Origin: Blastopirellula sp.
GTDB lineage: Bacteria > Planctomycetota > Planctomycetia > Pirellulales > Pirellulaceae
Length of the DNA: 32,457 nt
Assembly: GCA_002733575.1 (NCBI GenBank)
Contig: NVWB01000036.1
Location: forward strand, 1-32,457
Direction of reading: 5' to 3'
Shown here: positions 23,295 to 32,457 of the stretch, piece by piece
Layout: each line of letters starts with the position of its first letter
Numbering within the stretch: the stretch's first letter is position 1
Translations under genes and position numbers: made by a program
Notes under the pieces: generated by a model
What the model was told of the DNA's origin: nothing
Database searches by the model: none
Seen by the model: the letters and a program-made list of their open reading frames with translations, nothing else

Positions 23295-25427
23295 TTACTC
23301 GCTCTTTTTGTCTTCCCCTTTTGATTCAGACTCAACTTGATTAGCCGCCAGCAGGTTATGTATCACTTCGCATAAACGAGGAACTCCTTGCGGAGAGAGT
23401 TCTAGCAATCTGGCATTGCTTTGGATCGTCTTATCAAGCAATGTCTTGTATTCGGGCTTGCCTGTCTGCTGTGATAAATAGTAGAGATTTGCAGCAGAAA
23501 TCGTATTTCCTGAAGGCAACGCACCATCGCTTGAGTCCTTGCCACGAGCAATTAAGATTTCGTGATCGTTCGAGGTGAAGAAGAAACCGCCGTTCTTTTC
23601 GTCGCCAAAAAACTCAATCTGCTTGGCCATTAAAGCCTCTGCTTCGTCTAGCCATTTTTGCTCATTAGTCGCTTGATGTAAGGCCAATAATCCTTCGATC
23701 AAAAAAGCATAGTCATCGATGTAACCGTTCAGTTTTGCTTTGGTTCCGCCGTAGGTTCGATAAAGTCGGCCTTCTTCGGTGCGTAAATTTTTCAACATAA
23801 AATCGGCCGCCTTGGCTGCCGCTGCCGTGTACTTAGGTGCTTTGAAAATACGCCCGCTATCGGCGAAACCGCGAATCATCAATCCATTCCAGGCGGTCAA
23901 CACTTTGGTGTCTAACAGTGGTCGCACTCGTTTTTCACGGTGTTCTAGTAGCTTTTGTTTCACACTGGATAACTGCTTTGCAAACTCAGCAGGTTCAATT
24001 TTTAGTGCTTTCGCAATTTCCGCAGGCACGCCTTGTAATTCGGTTGCGTAGTATTCTTCTTCAAAGTTGAGGGTTTCGCCGCCTAGCCCATAGACAGCTT
24101 CGGCCAGTGCGAATTCTGCTGGAGTCAGTAGCTCTTCGAGTTCCTCTTTTTCATATCGATAGAACTTTCCTTCTTCGCCTTCGGAATCGGCATCGAGTGC
24201 CGAATAGAATTCGCCTCCGGGGCCGGTTAATTCTCTTAAGACGAAATCGAGCAGTTCTTCGGTGATGACCTTATATTTCTCGTCATTGGTCAACTGATAT
24301 GCTTCGGCATAGACCGAGGCCAGTTGGCCATTGTCGTACAACATTTTCTCGAAGTGAGGAATACTCCAAAAACGATCAACACTGTAGCGATGAAAACCGC
24401 CGCCCAAGTGATCACGGATGCCGCCATCTGCCATTTCGTCGATGGTTTTAAGGACCATCGTTTTGGCTTTTTCGTTGCCTGCTTTGGCACGGGTTAGCAA
24501 ATACAAAAGATTCGATGGTTCTGGAAACTTGGGAATCCTCGGGTTCTGGACATCAAATCGAAATCCGCCATGTTCGGGATCAAAGTCGGTGGCAAAGTTT
24601 TCGTCCAACGCGACAAGCACAGATTCGTTCAGTTCCAAAGGTTTCAAAGCAGGCTGTGAGGCCATCGTTTGCTGGATGAAGCCAGTAAGTTGATCAGCCG
24701 AAGATCGAAGATCTGCTTCATTTTCTTTCCAAAGTTGGTCAACGTGGGAAATCACTGTCTCAAAACCAGTCGTTGGGCCACGATCTCCATCACGTGCTGG
24801 CCAATAAGTGCCACCGAAAAATGGTTTTGCCTCAGGTGTCATAAACACCGACATCGGCCAACCACCACTGCGTGTGATCAATTGAACTGCGGTCATGTAA
24901 ATTGAATCGACATCGGGTCGTTCCTCACGATCTACTTTGATACAAACGAAATTTTCGTTCAAAAAAGCGGCGATCTCTTCATCGGTGAAAGACTCAACTT
25001 CCATCACATGACACCAGTGACAGCTAGAATAGCCAACCGAAAGGAAAATGGGTTTATTCTCTTTTTTCGCCTTGGCGAATGCCTCTTCACCCCACGGATA
25101 CCAGTTCACCGGGTTGTGGGCGTGCATCAGCAAATAAGGACTGGTTTCGCCTGTTAAATGGTTGGAGTGCTTTTTCCCAGAGGCATGCTTGGTTTCCTCC
25201 TGATCTCCATCAGCAGCATTATCCGTTTCAGCTACAGTAGAGTTTCCCTTTGGAGGGGCCGCTTGGGTATCTTCTGCTACCGAGCAAGAGACTCCGCCGA
25301 ATAGCGGAATTAAGAAGGCGAGGACTAAACTCGTAAAAAGCCGATTCCAGCACGAAATAAACGTAATTTGGGGCACAACGTGTTGCTTCATCGATTCAGT
25401 CCAGTTCTTTTTGAAAGTAGCAGCCAT
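23295..25427 (-). CDS. thioredoxin-domain protein, DUF255 / SPATA20-YyaL family
   Basis: About 710 residues. An N-terminal hydrophobic segment (roughly 30-50) acts as a signal or anchor, and a Ser/Glu-rich linker follows. The DUF255 thioredoxin-like domain then holds [13 protein letters not shown] and [12 protein letters not shown] with the CxxC at 136-139, [14 protein letters not shown] and [11 protein letters not shown]. The large C-terminal half is an (alpha/alpha)6-barrel like N-acylglucosamine epimerases ([40 protein letters not shown]). Many homologues are cytoplasmic; this one seems exported. The start is uncertain: ATG 25427 is preferred to TTG 25457, and ATG 25391 is possible. None has a strong ribosome site. 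The biochemical role of the family is not settled. Confidence 0.88.
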   Translation of the reverse strand: MAATFKKNWTESMKQHVVPQITFISCWNRLFTSLVLAFLIPLFGGVSCSVAEDTQAAPPKGNSTVAETDNAADGDQEETKHASGKKHSNHLTGETSPYLLMHAHNPVNWYPWGEEAFAKAKKENKPIFLSVGYSSCHWCHVMEVESFTDEEIAAFLNENFVCIKVDREERPDVDSIYMTAVQLITRSGGWPMSVFMTPEAKPFFGGTYWPARDGDRGPTTGFETVISHVDQLWKENEADLRSSADQLTGFIQQTMASQPALKPLELNESVLVALDENFATDFDPEHGGFRFDVQNPRIPKFPEPSNLLYLLTRAKAGNEKAKTMVLKTIDEMADGGIRDHLGGGFHRYSVDRFWSIPHFEKMLYDNGQLASVYAEAYQLTNDEKYKVITEELLDFVLRELTGPGGEFYSALDADSEGEEGKFYRYEKEELEELLTPAEFALAEAVYGLGGETLNFEEEYYATELQGVPAEIAKALKIEPAEFAKQLSSVKQKLLEHREKRVRPLLDTKVLTAWNGLMIRGFADSGRIFKAPKYTAAAAKAADFMLKNLRTEEGRLYRTYGGTKAKLNGYIDDYAFLIEGLLALHQATNEQKWLDEAEALMAKQIEFFGDEKNGGFFFTSNDHEILIARGKDSSDGALPSGNTISAANLYYLSQQTGKPEYKTLLDKTIQSNARLLELSPQGVPRLCEVIHNLLAANQVESESKGEDKKSE

Positions 25428-25654
25428 CTCGGATTGATTTGAGACTTTGTGGATCAATCCGTTTGCATGGGGGAGGGAAGCTGAATTATAGCCAACTTAT
25501 GACGATCCCGCGAACTTTAACCGCTGATTTACGATATAAATAGTTGCTTGATTGTAAACAGATGCCATATTTGAGCTAGCAGTCAAGTTCTCTTGGCTAC
25601 CGATCTTAGCTATTTTTTCTGAGAAAAACGTCCCTTCTTAGTAACTGCCCCTGT
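25428..25654. other. intergenic region upstream of the DUF255 gene
   Basis: This AT-rich stretch must contain the minus-strand promoter of the DUF255 gene, but no clear -35/-10 pair was identified. No gene or RNA is evident. A plus-strand promoter candidate starts right after it. Confidence 0.4.
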
Positions 25655-25683
25655 TTGACAAAAAGAGAGTTACATGGGACAAT
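25655..25683 (+). promoter_or_regulatory. strong-looking promoter candidate upstream of tRNA-Gly
   Basis: A perfect TTGACA (25655-25660), a 17-bp spacer and GACAAT (25678-25683, 5/6) predict a start near 25690. The only gene downstream on this strand is tRNA-Gly at 25817, which also has a closer promoter. Confidence 0.5.
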
Positions 25684-25758
25684 TCCGGCTTCCACAACCT
25701 TAGTGGATAAGAGTAATTCATATTCATTTTGTGTTTTGAGAGATGTATGGGGAGGCCC

Positions 25759-25786
25759 TTGAACCTCTTGCCTATTTCTCTATAAT
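25759..25786 (+). promoter_or_regulatory. promoter of tRNA-Gly
   Basis: TTGAAC (25759-25764), a 16-bp spacer and a perfect TATAAT (25781-25786) place the transcript start about 25 bp before the mature tRNA 5' end. Confidence 0.65.
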
Positions 25787-25816
25787 CCTTGAATCGAATT
25801 AATTAATTTGGCGATT

Positions 25817-26190
<374 letters not shown>

Positions 26191-27663
26191 ATGAGCACAT
26201 CTGAAGAAGCTGTCGACACAGAAACAGAAGAAAAAGAAGAAGTCAAAAAATTGACACTCGACATGAAGGTGGATGCTCCCAGCACATGTCAGCGTCATGT
26301 AACAGTGACCGTCTCGAAAGAAGATGTGGATCGATATTTCGATAACGCATTTCAAGAGATGATGCCCACTGCCAGTGTTCCTGGTTTTCGCCCTGGTAAT
26401 GCCCCTCGCAAATTAGTTGAAAAACGATTTCGCTCCGAGGTATCGAACCAAGTCAAAGGCTCTTTGCTGATGGACAGCATGGCTCAAGCCAGCGATGAAC
26501 AAGATTTCTCAGCGATTAGCGAACCTGATTTTGACTACGAAGCAGTCGAGTTGCCAGAAGATGGCCCACTGACTTTTGAGTTCGATATCGAGGTTCGTCC
26601 TGAGTTTGACCTGCCGAAATGGAAAGGGCTAAAGCTTGAAAAGCCAACTCAGAAGTTCGAGAAAGAGCAAATCGACGCCCATCTTCTTCAAGTATTAGCT
26701 CGATACGGGCAGCTTGTGCCTCGTGAAGAAGCGGCTGAAGAAGAAGATTATTTGATCTGCAATCTTTCGTTCACTAAAGATGGTGAAGAGCTGTCTCGCA
26801 TGGAAGAAGAGTCGATCCGTTTGCGACCAACATTAAGCTTCCAAGACACTCGCTGGGAAGAATTTGGTGCTGAATTAACTGGCGCGAAAGCAGGCGACAA
26901 AAAAACAGCGACCCTAAAAATCAGCGACGAAGCCGAAAACGAAGCACTTCGTGGCCAAGAAGTTGAAATGGAGATCGAAGTTCTGGAAGTGAAGCGTATG
27001 GAGCTTCCTGAAATGGACGAAGCCTTCCTTGAGACCATCGGTAACTTCGAAAGCGAAGGCGACTTGCGTGATTATGTCAAAGATGACATGGAACGTCAGT
27101 TCAATTATCACCAACAAAACAAACTACGTCAGCAAATCACCGAGACATTAACCGCAGCAGCCGACTGGGACTTGCCACCAGAGTTGCTCAAACGTCAGAG
27201 CAAGCGTGAATTAGATCGTGCTGTGCTTGAATTGCGTTCTGCCGGTTTTGATGACGAGGCTATTCGTGCCCATGAGAACGAACTGCGACAAAACAGCATG
27301 GCTTCGACTGAACGTGCTTTGAAAGAGCATTTCATCCTTGAGCGAATCGCTGAAGAAGAAAAAGTCGAAGATAGTGCTGAAGATTACGATCTAGAAATCT
27401 TGCGAATTGCCGCACAAAGCGACGAATCGCCACGACGTGTTCGTGCTCGCCTTGAAAAACAAGGAATGATGGACGCCCTACGAAATCAGATCATCGAACG
27501 AAAAGTGATTGACCTGATTAACGAAGCGGCCGAGTTCACCGAAGTTGATTCAGACACCAAAAAGACCGAAGTTTCTGCCGTAAATCACGCGGTTGGCGGA
27601 GAGGAAAACGCAATTCCTGATGTGGAAACTGCGGGTGAACCTGACGAGAAAAAGAAACCGTAA
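26191..27663 (+). CDS. tig: trigger factor (ribosome-associated chaperone, PPIase)
   Basis: Trigger factor binds L23 at the tunnel exit and shields nascent chains. The 490-residue protein has the N-terminal ribosome-binding domain with the signature loop VPGFRPGNAPRKLVEKRF (the GFRxGKxP motif, here with Asn-Ala in place of Lys-x). A divergent FKBP-like PPIase domain (about 155-250) and the long helical C-terminal chaperone arms follow. It is somewhat longer than E. coli trigger factor (432) because of acidic extensions at both ends (ETEEKEEVKK; TAGEPDEKKKP). clpP1 and clpP2 follow on the same strand after 321 bp, the usual tig-clp neighbourhood. A hairpin after the stop may terminate part of the transcripts. 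Confidence 0.95.
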   Translation: MSTSEEAVDTETEEKEEVKKLTLDMKVDAPSTCQRHVTVTVSKEDVDRYFDNAFQEMMPTASVPGFRPGNAPRKLVEKRFRSEVSNQVKGSLLMDSMAQASDEQDFSAISEPDFDYEAVELPEDGPLTFEFDIEVRPEFDLPKWKGLKLEKPTQKFEKEQIDAHLLQVLARYGQLVPREEAAEEEDYLICNLSFTKDGEELSRMEEESIRLRPTLSFQDTRWEEFGAELTGAKAGDKKTATLKISDEAENEALRGQEVEMEIEVLEVKRMELPEMDEAFLETIGNFESEGDLRDYVKDDMERQFNYHQQNKLRQQITETLTAAADWDLPPELLKRQSKRELDRAVLELRSAGFDDEAIRAHENELRQNSMASTERALKEHFILERIAEEEKVEDSAEDYDLEILRIAAQSDESPRRVRARLEKQGMMDALRNQIIERKVIDLINEAAEFTEVDSDTKKTEVSAVNHAVGGEENAIPDVETAGEPDEKKKP

Positions 27664-27697
27664 TACGCTCAACTTCTTTCTCAACACTACAATCCTC

Positions 27698-27733
27698 ACA
27701 GGCTGCATTTCTTAATTGGAATGCGGCCTGTTT
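27698..27733 (+). terminator. possible weak terminator after tig
   Basis: ACAGGCTGCATT starting at 27698 pairs with AATGCGGCCTGT ending at 27731, a stem of about 12 bp with one T-G pair and a short AT loop. Only three to four Ts follow, so termination may be partial. Confidence 0.5.
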
Positions 27734-27984
27734 GCATAAACGAACCGATAGAATACAGGTACGTCTACTGGACTGCTATCAAAACATTGTAGAAAGTGTC
27801 CAGGCAACCGCATCTCACCCAGTTTCCCACGGGAACACCGGAGGATTTGCAACTTGACACCACGACTGCGGTTGTCTTGCCGGGCGTCTTCGAGACAATA
27901 GAGTTCAACCAGTAAAGAGATTTGCCTAACCGGGCGTTGGCAAAACCTCCTATCAACAATAAACCACCAGAAGGATCGACCCGA
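27734..27984 (+). promoter_or_regulatory. clpP1 upstream region with a weak promoter candidate
   Basis: TTGTCT (27872-27877) and GACAAT (27894-27899) with 16-bp spacing could drive clpP1-clpP2. No CIRCE or other heat-shock operator was recognised. There is no other gene in the stretch; an in-frame start at 27922 lacks a ribosome site. Confidence 0.35.
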
Positions 27985-28635
27985 ATGAACAAGTCTTTTC
28001 CTGTTTCTCCAATCGACCCCATGGCAATGGCGTATGCCGATTATCAGCGTCAGCGTCAGATGACCTTGGGCGATATGTTGCTCGAAAACCGGATCGTCTT
28101 TCTCCAAGGCGAAATCCACGATGGAAATGCCAACGAGCTTGTGATGAAGCTGTTGTATTTGCAGAGCGAAAATCGCCGAAAGCCCATCCATTTTTACATC
28201 AATTCGCCTGGCGGAAGCGTGACTTCCACCATGGCAATCTACGATACCATGCATATCCTCACGAGTCCTGTGGCCACGTACTGTGTTGGTTTGGCCGCGT
28301 CAGGTGGGGCTATTCTGTTGGCAGGTGGAGCCCCTGGCAAGCGATTTATTCTGCCTAATGCCAAAGTCATGATTCACCAACCCCATGGCGGTGTAGGTGG
28401 GCAAGTGACCGACATTCAGATTCAGGCCGATGAGATCCTGAAAACACGAGATTCGCTTGATGCGATTCTGGCCAAACACTGCAACCAGACCGTCGAGAAA
28501 ATTGCGGCCGATACCGATCGTGATTTCTACATGAATGCCGAAGAATCAAAAGCTTACGGCATTGTAGACGAAGTCTTGAACAAACCACCAGGAGATGACG
28601 ACGATCTCGATGACGATGATGATGATGACGAATGA
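27985..28635 (+). CDS. clpP: ATP-dependent Clp protease proteolytic subunit (ClpP1)
   Basis: The 216-residue serine peptidase forms the chamber of the Clp protease. The catalytic triad is Ser106 (VGLAASGGAILL), His131 (MIHQPHGG) and Asp180 (DTDRDFYM). The residue after the nucleophile is Gly, not the usual Met of GxASMGA. The protein ends in an unusual acidic tail of 12 Asp/Glu in its last 13 residues. The ATG at 27985 is preceded by AAGGA about 9 bp upstream. clpP2 follows 60 bp downstream. Two different ClpPs side by side suggest a mixed tetradecamer or two specialised rings. No clpX or clpA is adjacent. Confidence 0.95.
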   Translation: MNKSFPVSPIDPMAMAYADYQRQRQMTLGDMLLENRIVFLQGEIHDGNANELVMKLLYLQSENRRKPIHFYINSPGGSVTSTMAIYDTMHILTSPVATYCVGLAASGGAILLAGGAPGKRFILPNAKVMIHQPHGGVGGQVTDIQIQADEILKTRDSLDAILAKHCNQTVEKIAADTDRDFYMNAEESKAYGIVDEVLNKPPGDDDDLDDDDDDDE

Positions 28636-28695
28636 TCTCGCATCCTATCTGTTCTGATTTCTCTTAATTAATACATACCGCGGAGTTGAATAAAG

Positions 28696-29289
28696 ATGCC
28701 ATTGATTCCTTTTGTGATCGAAAAAAACGGACGTGAAGAACGTTCTTACGACATCTATAGCAGATTATTGAAAGACCGAATTGTTTTCCTCGGAACGCAA
28801 GTCAACGACGAAATGGCCAACGCCATTGTGGCTCAGATGTTGTTCCTGCAATCGGACGACCCGAGTGCTGACATCCATTTGTACGTGAACTCGCCTGGTG
28901 GTAGCATCAGCGCCGGCATGGCCATTTATGACACCATGCAGTTTGTCACGTGCGATGTGGCCACCTATTGTATTGGCCAAGCCGCTTCGATGGGTGCTAT
29001 CTTACTGACCGCTGGAACCGCTGGCAAACGACACGCATTGCCAAATGCCCGGGTCATGATTCACCAACCACTGGCAGGCATGCAAGGCACGGCAGAAGAC
29101 ATTTTGATTCATGCCAACGAGTTCAAGCGTATCAAAAAACGCATGAACGAAATTATGCACAAGCATAGCGGCCATGGTTTGGCAGAAATCGAAAAAGATA
29201 CCGAACGTGATAATTTCATGTCAGCCGAAGAAGCCAAGGCCTATGGCCTGATCGACCATGTCATCGAACACATGGACGCGAAAAAATAG
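28696..29289 (+). CDS. clpP: ATP-dependent Clp protease proteolytic subunit (ClpP2)
   Basis: The 197-residue protein is a canonical ClpP. The triad is Ser98 ([15 protein letters not shown]), His123 ([10 protein letters not shown]) and Asp172 ([20 protein letters not shown]). The N-terminal [25 protein letters not shown] matches the standard mature ClpP start with the axial-loop region. GGAG precedes the ATG. It is more typical than the upstream clpP1 and is probably the main peptidase subunit. A strong terminator 27 bp after the stop closes the unit. Confidence 0.96.
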   Translation: MPLIPFVIEKNGREERSYDIYSRLLKDRIVFLGTQVNDEMANAIVAQMLFLQSDDPSADIHLYVNSPGGSISAGMAIYDTMQFVTCDVATYCIGQAASMGAILLTAGTAGKRHALPNARVMIHQPLAGMQGTAEDILIHANEFKRIKKRMNEIMHKHSGHGLAEIEKDTERDNFMSAEEAKAYGLIDHVIEHMDAKK

Positions 29290-29316
29290 ATAGCTGCTAG
29301 CAACTATCAAAACAAC

Positions 29317-29357
29317 AAAAGCCCTGGTATTGGGTTTGACATGCCAGGGCTTTTTTT
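29317..29357 (+). terminator. intrinsic terminator after clpP2
   Basis: AAAAGCCCTGG (29317-29327) pairs with CCAGGGC plus Ts (29344-29354). A 16-nt loop separates the arms, and the T-run spans 29351-29357. Confidence 0.88.
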
Positions 29358-29410
29358 CTAATTAACACGTCTTGATTTCCCCCTTAGTTCTGAATCGACG
29401 TGGATTAGCA

Positions 29411-30469
29411 GTGAACCGGTACTCAATTCTTCAATTGACTCTCCTATTGTGCATACTCGTTTTGAGTGGTTGCCGTAGTGATCCTTCGATTTCGCTGCTG
29501 GAAAGAGATTTGCGTTACCTCGAAGACAAAGTCTACGCCCTGCAAGATGTAGTGGATCAAAAAGATGCACAAATTAATTCTAGCCAAAAAGAGAATAACT
29601 CTCTGAGAAAACGGCTAGGGCTGCCGGCTGATTTCAGTCATATTAATAATTCTTCCACAGAATTAAATCGCCTGCATCGCTCCGATACACCCAATCTTTC
29701 CAAACCCTACTCCTCAGATCCCCCTGCCTTGTCTATCGAGCTAGGAACCCCTAGAGAATCGTCGTCGAATCTTGAAACATCTGATTCGGTTATCTCGGAA
29801 GTGAATCTCCCACTGTCGACTGCAAGTGAAGAGAGTCCCCCTGATGCCCCTTCGGTAGCAACGATACCTGAAGAAACCAAATCGATCACCGATTTCAGAA
29901 TTGATTCCATCAAATTAAGTCCTCGCCTGACAGGCGGTTATGATTTTGACGACACACCGGGCGACGAAGGCGTGATGGTGGTCTTAGAGCCACGAAACAA
30001 ACTCGGCCAATATATCTCCAAGGCCGCGCCGATCTCGGTCGTGGTGCTCGATCCTGCTTACCAAGGCGATGCCGCTTATGTGGCTCGCTGGGATTTTGAG
30101 ACCATCGAAACCGCCAAATATCTGAAAGAATCTCTCTTTGGTCGTGGAATTCACTTGAAACTCCCTTGGCCTAATGGATTACCGAAACACGAGGAACTGC
30201 TGCTTTTCGTAAGATATAAAACCATCGATGGCACTCAGCTTCAAGAAAAAAAGAACATCTTAATCAGCTTGCCAGCAGAACTTTCGGCTCGTTGGACACC
30301 CAATATCGATACCCAAAATCAGGCCATCGCCGACTCCACTCCTATCACTTCTGGCAATTCAGTAGAATCACCTACGCCAGCTGCAGTTTCCCCCGCGGTA
30401 ACTCAACCGGCACCTAGTCGAAGCGTTGAGACCATCGGATCTCGACCAGTCTGGTCACCCCTTCGATAA
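29411..30469 (+). CDS. lipoprotein with coiled-coil segment, unknown function
   Basis: From the GTG at 29411 the product is 352 residues with a classic lipoprotein signal: MNRYSILQLTLLLCILVLSGC, lipobox LSGC. A coiled coil follows (LLERDLRYLEDKVYALQDVVDQKDAQINSSQKE), then a Ser/Pro/Glu-rich linker, a folded beta-rich domain (about 165-295, with FRIDSIKLSPRLTGGYD, DEGVMVVLEPRNKLGQ and PISVVVLDP) and a Thr/Pro/Ser-rich tail. It is anchored to a membrane facing the periplasm. A TTG at 29372 extends the frame but adds residues before the signal. The SIKLSPRLTGGYDFDDTPGDEGV style recurs in planctomycete lipoproteins, but I cannot name the family. It is downstream of a terminator, so it is likely a separate unit. 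Confidence 0.8.
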   Translation: MNRYSILQLTLLLCILVLSGCRSDPSISLLERDLRYLEDKVYALQDVVDQKDAQINSSQKENNSLRKRLGLPADFSHINNSSTELNRLHRSDTPNLSKPYSSDPPALSIELGTPRESSSNLETSDSVISEVNLPLSTASEESPPDAPSVATIPEETKSITDFRIDSIKLSPRLTGGYDFDDTPGDEGVMVVLEPRNKLGQYISKAAPISVVVLDPAYQGDAAYVARWDFETIETAKYLKESLFGRGIHLKLPWPNGLPKHEELLLFVRYKTIDGTQLQEKKNILISLPAELSARWTPNIDTQNQAIADSTPITSGNSVESPTPAAVSPAVTQPAPSRSVETIGSRPVWSPLR

Positions 30470-30480
30470 TTGGCGATCCC

Positions 30481-30505
30481 TTTTGTGCCTGCTTCTCGCA
30501 CAAAA
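30481..30505. terminator. possible terminator after the lipoprotein gene
   Basis: TTTTGTGC (30481-30488) pairs perfectly with GCACAAAA (30498-30505) around a 9-nt loop, 12 bp after the stop. The following sequence (TAATTCTT) is only moderately T-rich. Confidence 0.45.
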
Positions 30506-30616
30506 TAATTCTTGCAAGTTTGTTAGCCGCGTAACCATTCCCCGTTTCGGTTCATCGTAAGATGTACAATAGGCGATTCTCTTTCCATTGACACGACGAC
30601 AAGCAGGAATAAAACC

Positions 30617-32134
30617 GTGGGCAGACTCCAGCTTCAACCGAATGACAAATACAACGCAGAGCTAGTCAATCAAACGCACCCGGCAGATTGGCAGAACCCA
30701 ACGCCTGCTGGCAAGTACAATCTGGTCGCCATCGGTGGTGGTTCGGCCGGAATCATCTCGGCACTCGGCACCGCAGGGCTCGGTGGAAAGTCGGCCTTGA
30801 TCGAACGACATCTACTCGGTGGCGACTGCCTAAACTACGGCTGTGTGCCCAGCAAAGCAATCATTCGTGCATCCAAGGTAGCCCACACGGTCAAACATGC
30901 TGCGGAGTACGGAATTGCGATTGAGGGTAATGTCTCGGTTTCGTTTGAAGAAGCCATGACCCGAATGCGGAAGTTGCGCTCGGAGATTTCCCACCATGAC
31001 TCAGCCGAGCGTTTTAAAAGTTTAGGTGCCGATGTCTATCTTGGCCAAGCAAAATTCACAGGGCCAGATACCATCGAAGTCAACGGGCAAGAATTGCAGT
31101 TCGCCAAGTGTGTGGTTGCCACAGGCGGGCGCGCCTCCATTCCATCAATTCCGGGCTTGGAAGAAGCTGGCTATCTGACCAACGAAAGTCTGTTTTCGCT
31201 CACGACACTTCCCAAAAGAATTGCCGTGCTAGGTACCGGGGCAATCGGGGCAGAAATGGCTCAGGCTTTTCAAAGACTGGGCAGCCAAGTTTTCGCCGTG
31301 GGCCGATCACCGCTTCCTCTTTCCAAAGAGGACCCAGCCGCAGGCGAAGTGCTAAAGCAACAGTTTGAACAAGATGGCATGCAACTTTATTTACGTCACA
31401 CCGTCGAAAAAGTGGAGAGCAGCGGCGATGCAAAACAGATCACGTTAAAAAGTGGCGATTCGGAAACCGTGATTGAAGTTGATGAAATTCTGGTCGCACT
31501 CGGCCGGCAGCCCAATGTCGAAGGCTTAGATCTCGAAAAAGCAAACATCCAGTACAACAACAAAGGGCTCGTGGTCGATGACCGCTTACGCACCACCAAT
31601 CCCAAAGTCTATGCCGCTGGAGATATCGCTGGCTCGTATCAATTCACCCACGCAGCAGATGCCATGGCCCGTATCTGTTTGCAAAACGCACTGTTTCATG
31701 GTCGCGGTAAGCTAAGCCAATTGAATGTCCCACGGACCACCTATACTTCCCCAGAAGTCGCACACGTCGGCATCACCCCACAACAAGCACTAAAGCAAGG
31801 CATTGAAATCGATAGCTACCGCGAAGACATGGCCAATGTTGACCGAGCCATCCTCGACGGTCAAACTTCCGGCTTCGCCGTGATTCACACCCAAAAGGGA
31901 AAAGGCAAAGTCCTCGGGGCAACCATCGTCGGCCCACACGCTGGCGAGATGATTAGCGAAATCACGCTGCTAATGAATTCGGGCAAACCGCTCAGCCTGC
32001 TGGCTTCGACCATTCACTGCTACCCTACCCAGGCCGAAGTGCTGAAACGCATTGCCGACCAATACCAAAAAACCAAACTAACCCCATTCGTCAAGAACCT
32101 CTTCTACAAATGGCTCGCCTGGAACCGCAAGTAG
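30617..32134 (+). CDS. FAD-dependent pyridine nucleotide-disulfide oxidoreductase
   Basis: The 505-residue protein belongs to the class I disulfide reductases (lipoamide dehydrogenase / mercuric reductase-like). The FAD-binding GGGSAG is at 40-45 and the redox pair is C71/C76 in GGDCLNYGCVPSK. The NAD(P) motif is VLGTGAIGAEMA, and a second FAD block is VYAAGDIAG. The C-terminal dimerisation domain has the general-base His467 in IHCYPTQAE with Glu474. It lacks the N-terminal HMA domain and the C-terminal Cys pair of MerA, so mercury reduction is unlikely. The N terminus has an extra 30 residues before the FAD fold. The C-terminal helix (FVKNLFYKWLAWNRK) may touch the membrane. The GTG start is supported by AGGA 9 bp upstream. 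The substrate is unknown. Confidence 0.9.
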   Translation: MGRLQLQPNDKYNAELVNQTHPADWQNPTPAGKYNLVAIGGGSAGIISALGTAGLGGKSALIERHLLGGDCLNYGCVPSKAIIRASKVAHTVKHAAEYGIAIEGNVSVSFEEAMTRMRKLRSEISHHDSAERFKSLGADVYLGQAKFTGPDTIEVNGQELQFAKCVVATGGRASIPSIPGLEEAGYLTNESLFSLTTLPKRIAVLGTGAIGAEMAQAFQRLGSQVFAVGRSPLPLSKEDPAAGEVLKQQFEQDGMQLYLRHTVEKVESSGDAKQITLKSGDSETVIEVDEILVALGRQPNVEGLDLEKANIQYNNKGLVVDDRLRTTNPKVYAAGDIAGSYQFTHAADAMARICLQNALFHGRGKLSQLNVPRTTYTSPEVAHVGITPQQALKQGIEIDSYREDMANVDRAILDGQTSGFAVIHTQKGKGKVLGATIVGPHAGEMISEITLLMNSGKPLSLLASTIHCYPTQAEVLKRIADQYQKTKLTPFVKNLFYKWLAWNRK

Positions 32135-32171
32135 TAAGATTTAAAGTTGCCACTTGTGTAAGAGTTCAGAA

Positions 32172-32457
32172 ATATGGGTGGCCGCGATGTTGGTTTTGGA
32201 GAACGCTGGCCACTCAATCACGGATATTCAAAACGACGTCGGGGTCGACGGTAGTCGATTAGAAGTTAGAGAGGTTCCCATTTTCTCCGATAAATCAAGG
32301 CTTAAATTGGTTTGAAACTTCATTTGAGTTCGGTGATTTCTTGGCCCCTGTAACCTCTGATGGCCTACGGCCACACCGACGACGTTCCGAATACGGTTGA
32401 TCCTGAAGCACAGTCAACGCCGGAATCATCATCGGTGCCACCCGACGTTAAATTGAA
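32172..32457 (-). repeat. dispersed two-module repeat, copy C
   Basis: Read on the minus strand, module 1 (32457 down to about 32350) matches copies A and B. A spacer of about 90 bases follows, then module 2 (32258-32172) matches copy A, including ATCGACTACCGTCGACCCCG and the GTGGCC...GGCCAC stem-loop. Module 1 may continue past the window edge. A plus-strand open frame beginning with an ATG at 32360 lies wholly in module 1 and is treated as spurious. Confidence 0.82.

Noticed and set aside
30617-32134. mercuric reductase (merA)
   Set aside because: There is no N-terminal heavy-metal domain, no C-terminal vicinal Cys pair and no mer genes nearby; only the general flavoprotein family is supported.
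32360-32457. start of a protein gene running off the right edge (MAYGHTDDVPNT...)
   Set aside because: It is the reverse strand of repeat module 1. Differences from copy A are not biased to third codon positions, and copy B is frameshifted.

Overview
The window reads as a chromosomal segment of a Planctomycetota bacterium, probably Pirellulales-like; this placement is inference. The support is a Tat-exported DUF1501 protein, a DUF547 protein, a short PheT without its tRNA-binding OB domain, two adjacent clpP genes, and many lone or divergent genes separated by repeat-rich spacers. Base composition is moderate, near half GC by eye, and AT-richer around 3.6-5.6 kb. Almost every gene is complete. 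No phage, IS transposase, CRISPR array or rRNA was seen.

Layout. 0-2.2 kb: glycogen debranching enzyme glgX (-). 2.5-3.6 kb: purM (+) behind its own promoter. 3.6-5.5 kb: a small AT-rich accessory patch with a SUKH (SMI1/KNR4) protein, a 60-residue coiled-coil protein and a gene-free stretch of low-complexity inverted repeats. 5.6-7.7 kb: a Crp/Fnr regulator, a membrane zinc-finger (anti-sigma-like) protein and a secreted DUF547 protein. 7.8-10.3 kb: a dispersed repeat, then a promoter and a roughly 300-nt highly structured leader ahead of rpsB-tsf, closed by a strong terminator. 10.5-12.8 kb: a small membrane protein, a GT4 glycosyltransferase and a multi-pass membrane protein. 13-16.9 kb: rpmI-rplT, terminator, pheS-pheT. 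16.9-19.4 kb: second repeat copy, then on the minus strand sppA, a hairpin-flanked element, queC and a stand-alone EF-Tu domain III protein. 19.7-23.3 kb: a TIM-barrel sugar-phosphate isomerase-like protein, a secreted low-complexity protein and DUF1501. 23.3-25.4 kb: a DUF255 thioredoxin-domain protein (-). 25.8 kb: tRNA-Gly(GCC). 26.2-29.3 kb: tig-clpP1-clpP2. 29.4-32.1 kb: a lipoprotein and an FAD/NAD(P) disulfide oxidoreductase. The right edge carries a third copy of the dispersed repeat.

Functionally, the core is translation (S2, EF-Ts, L35, L20, PheRS, tRNA-Gly, QueC in tRNA modification) and protein folding and turnover (trigger factor, two ClpPs, SppA). The items most worth a second look are a two-module dispersed repeat with conserved hairpins (three copies here), the structured rpsB leader, the free-standing EF-Tu domain III protein 15 bp downstream of queC, the possible MITE between sppA and queC, and the short PheT. 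Nothing here is clearly a new multi-gene system.
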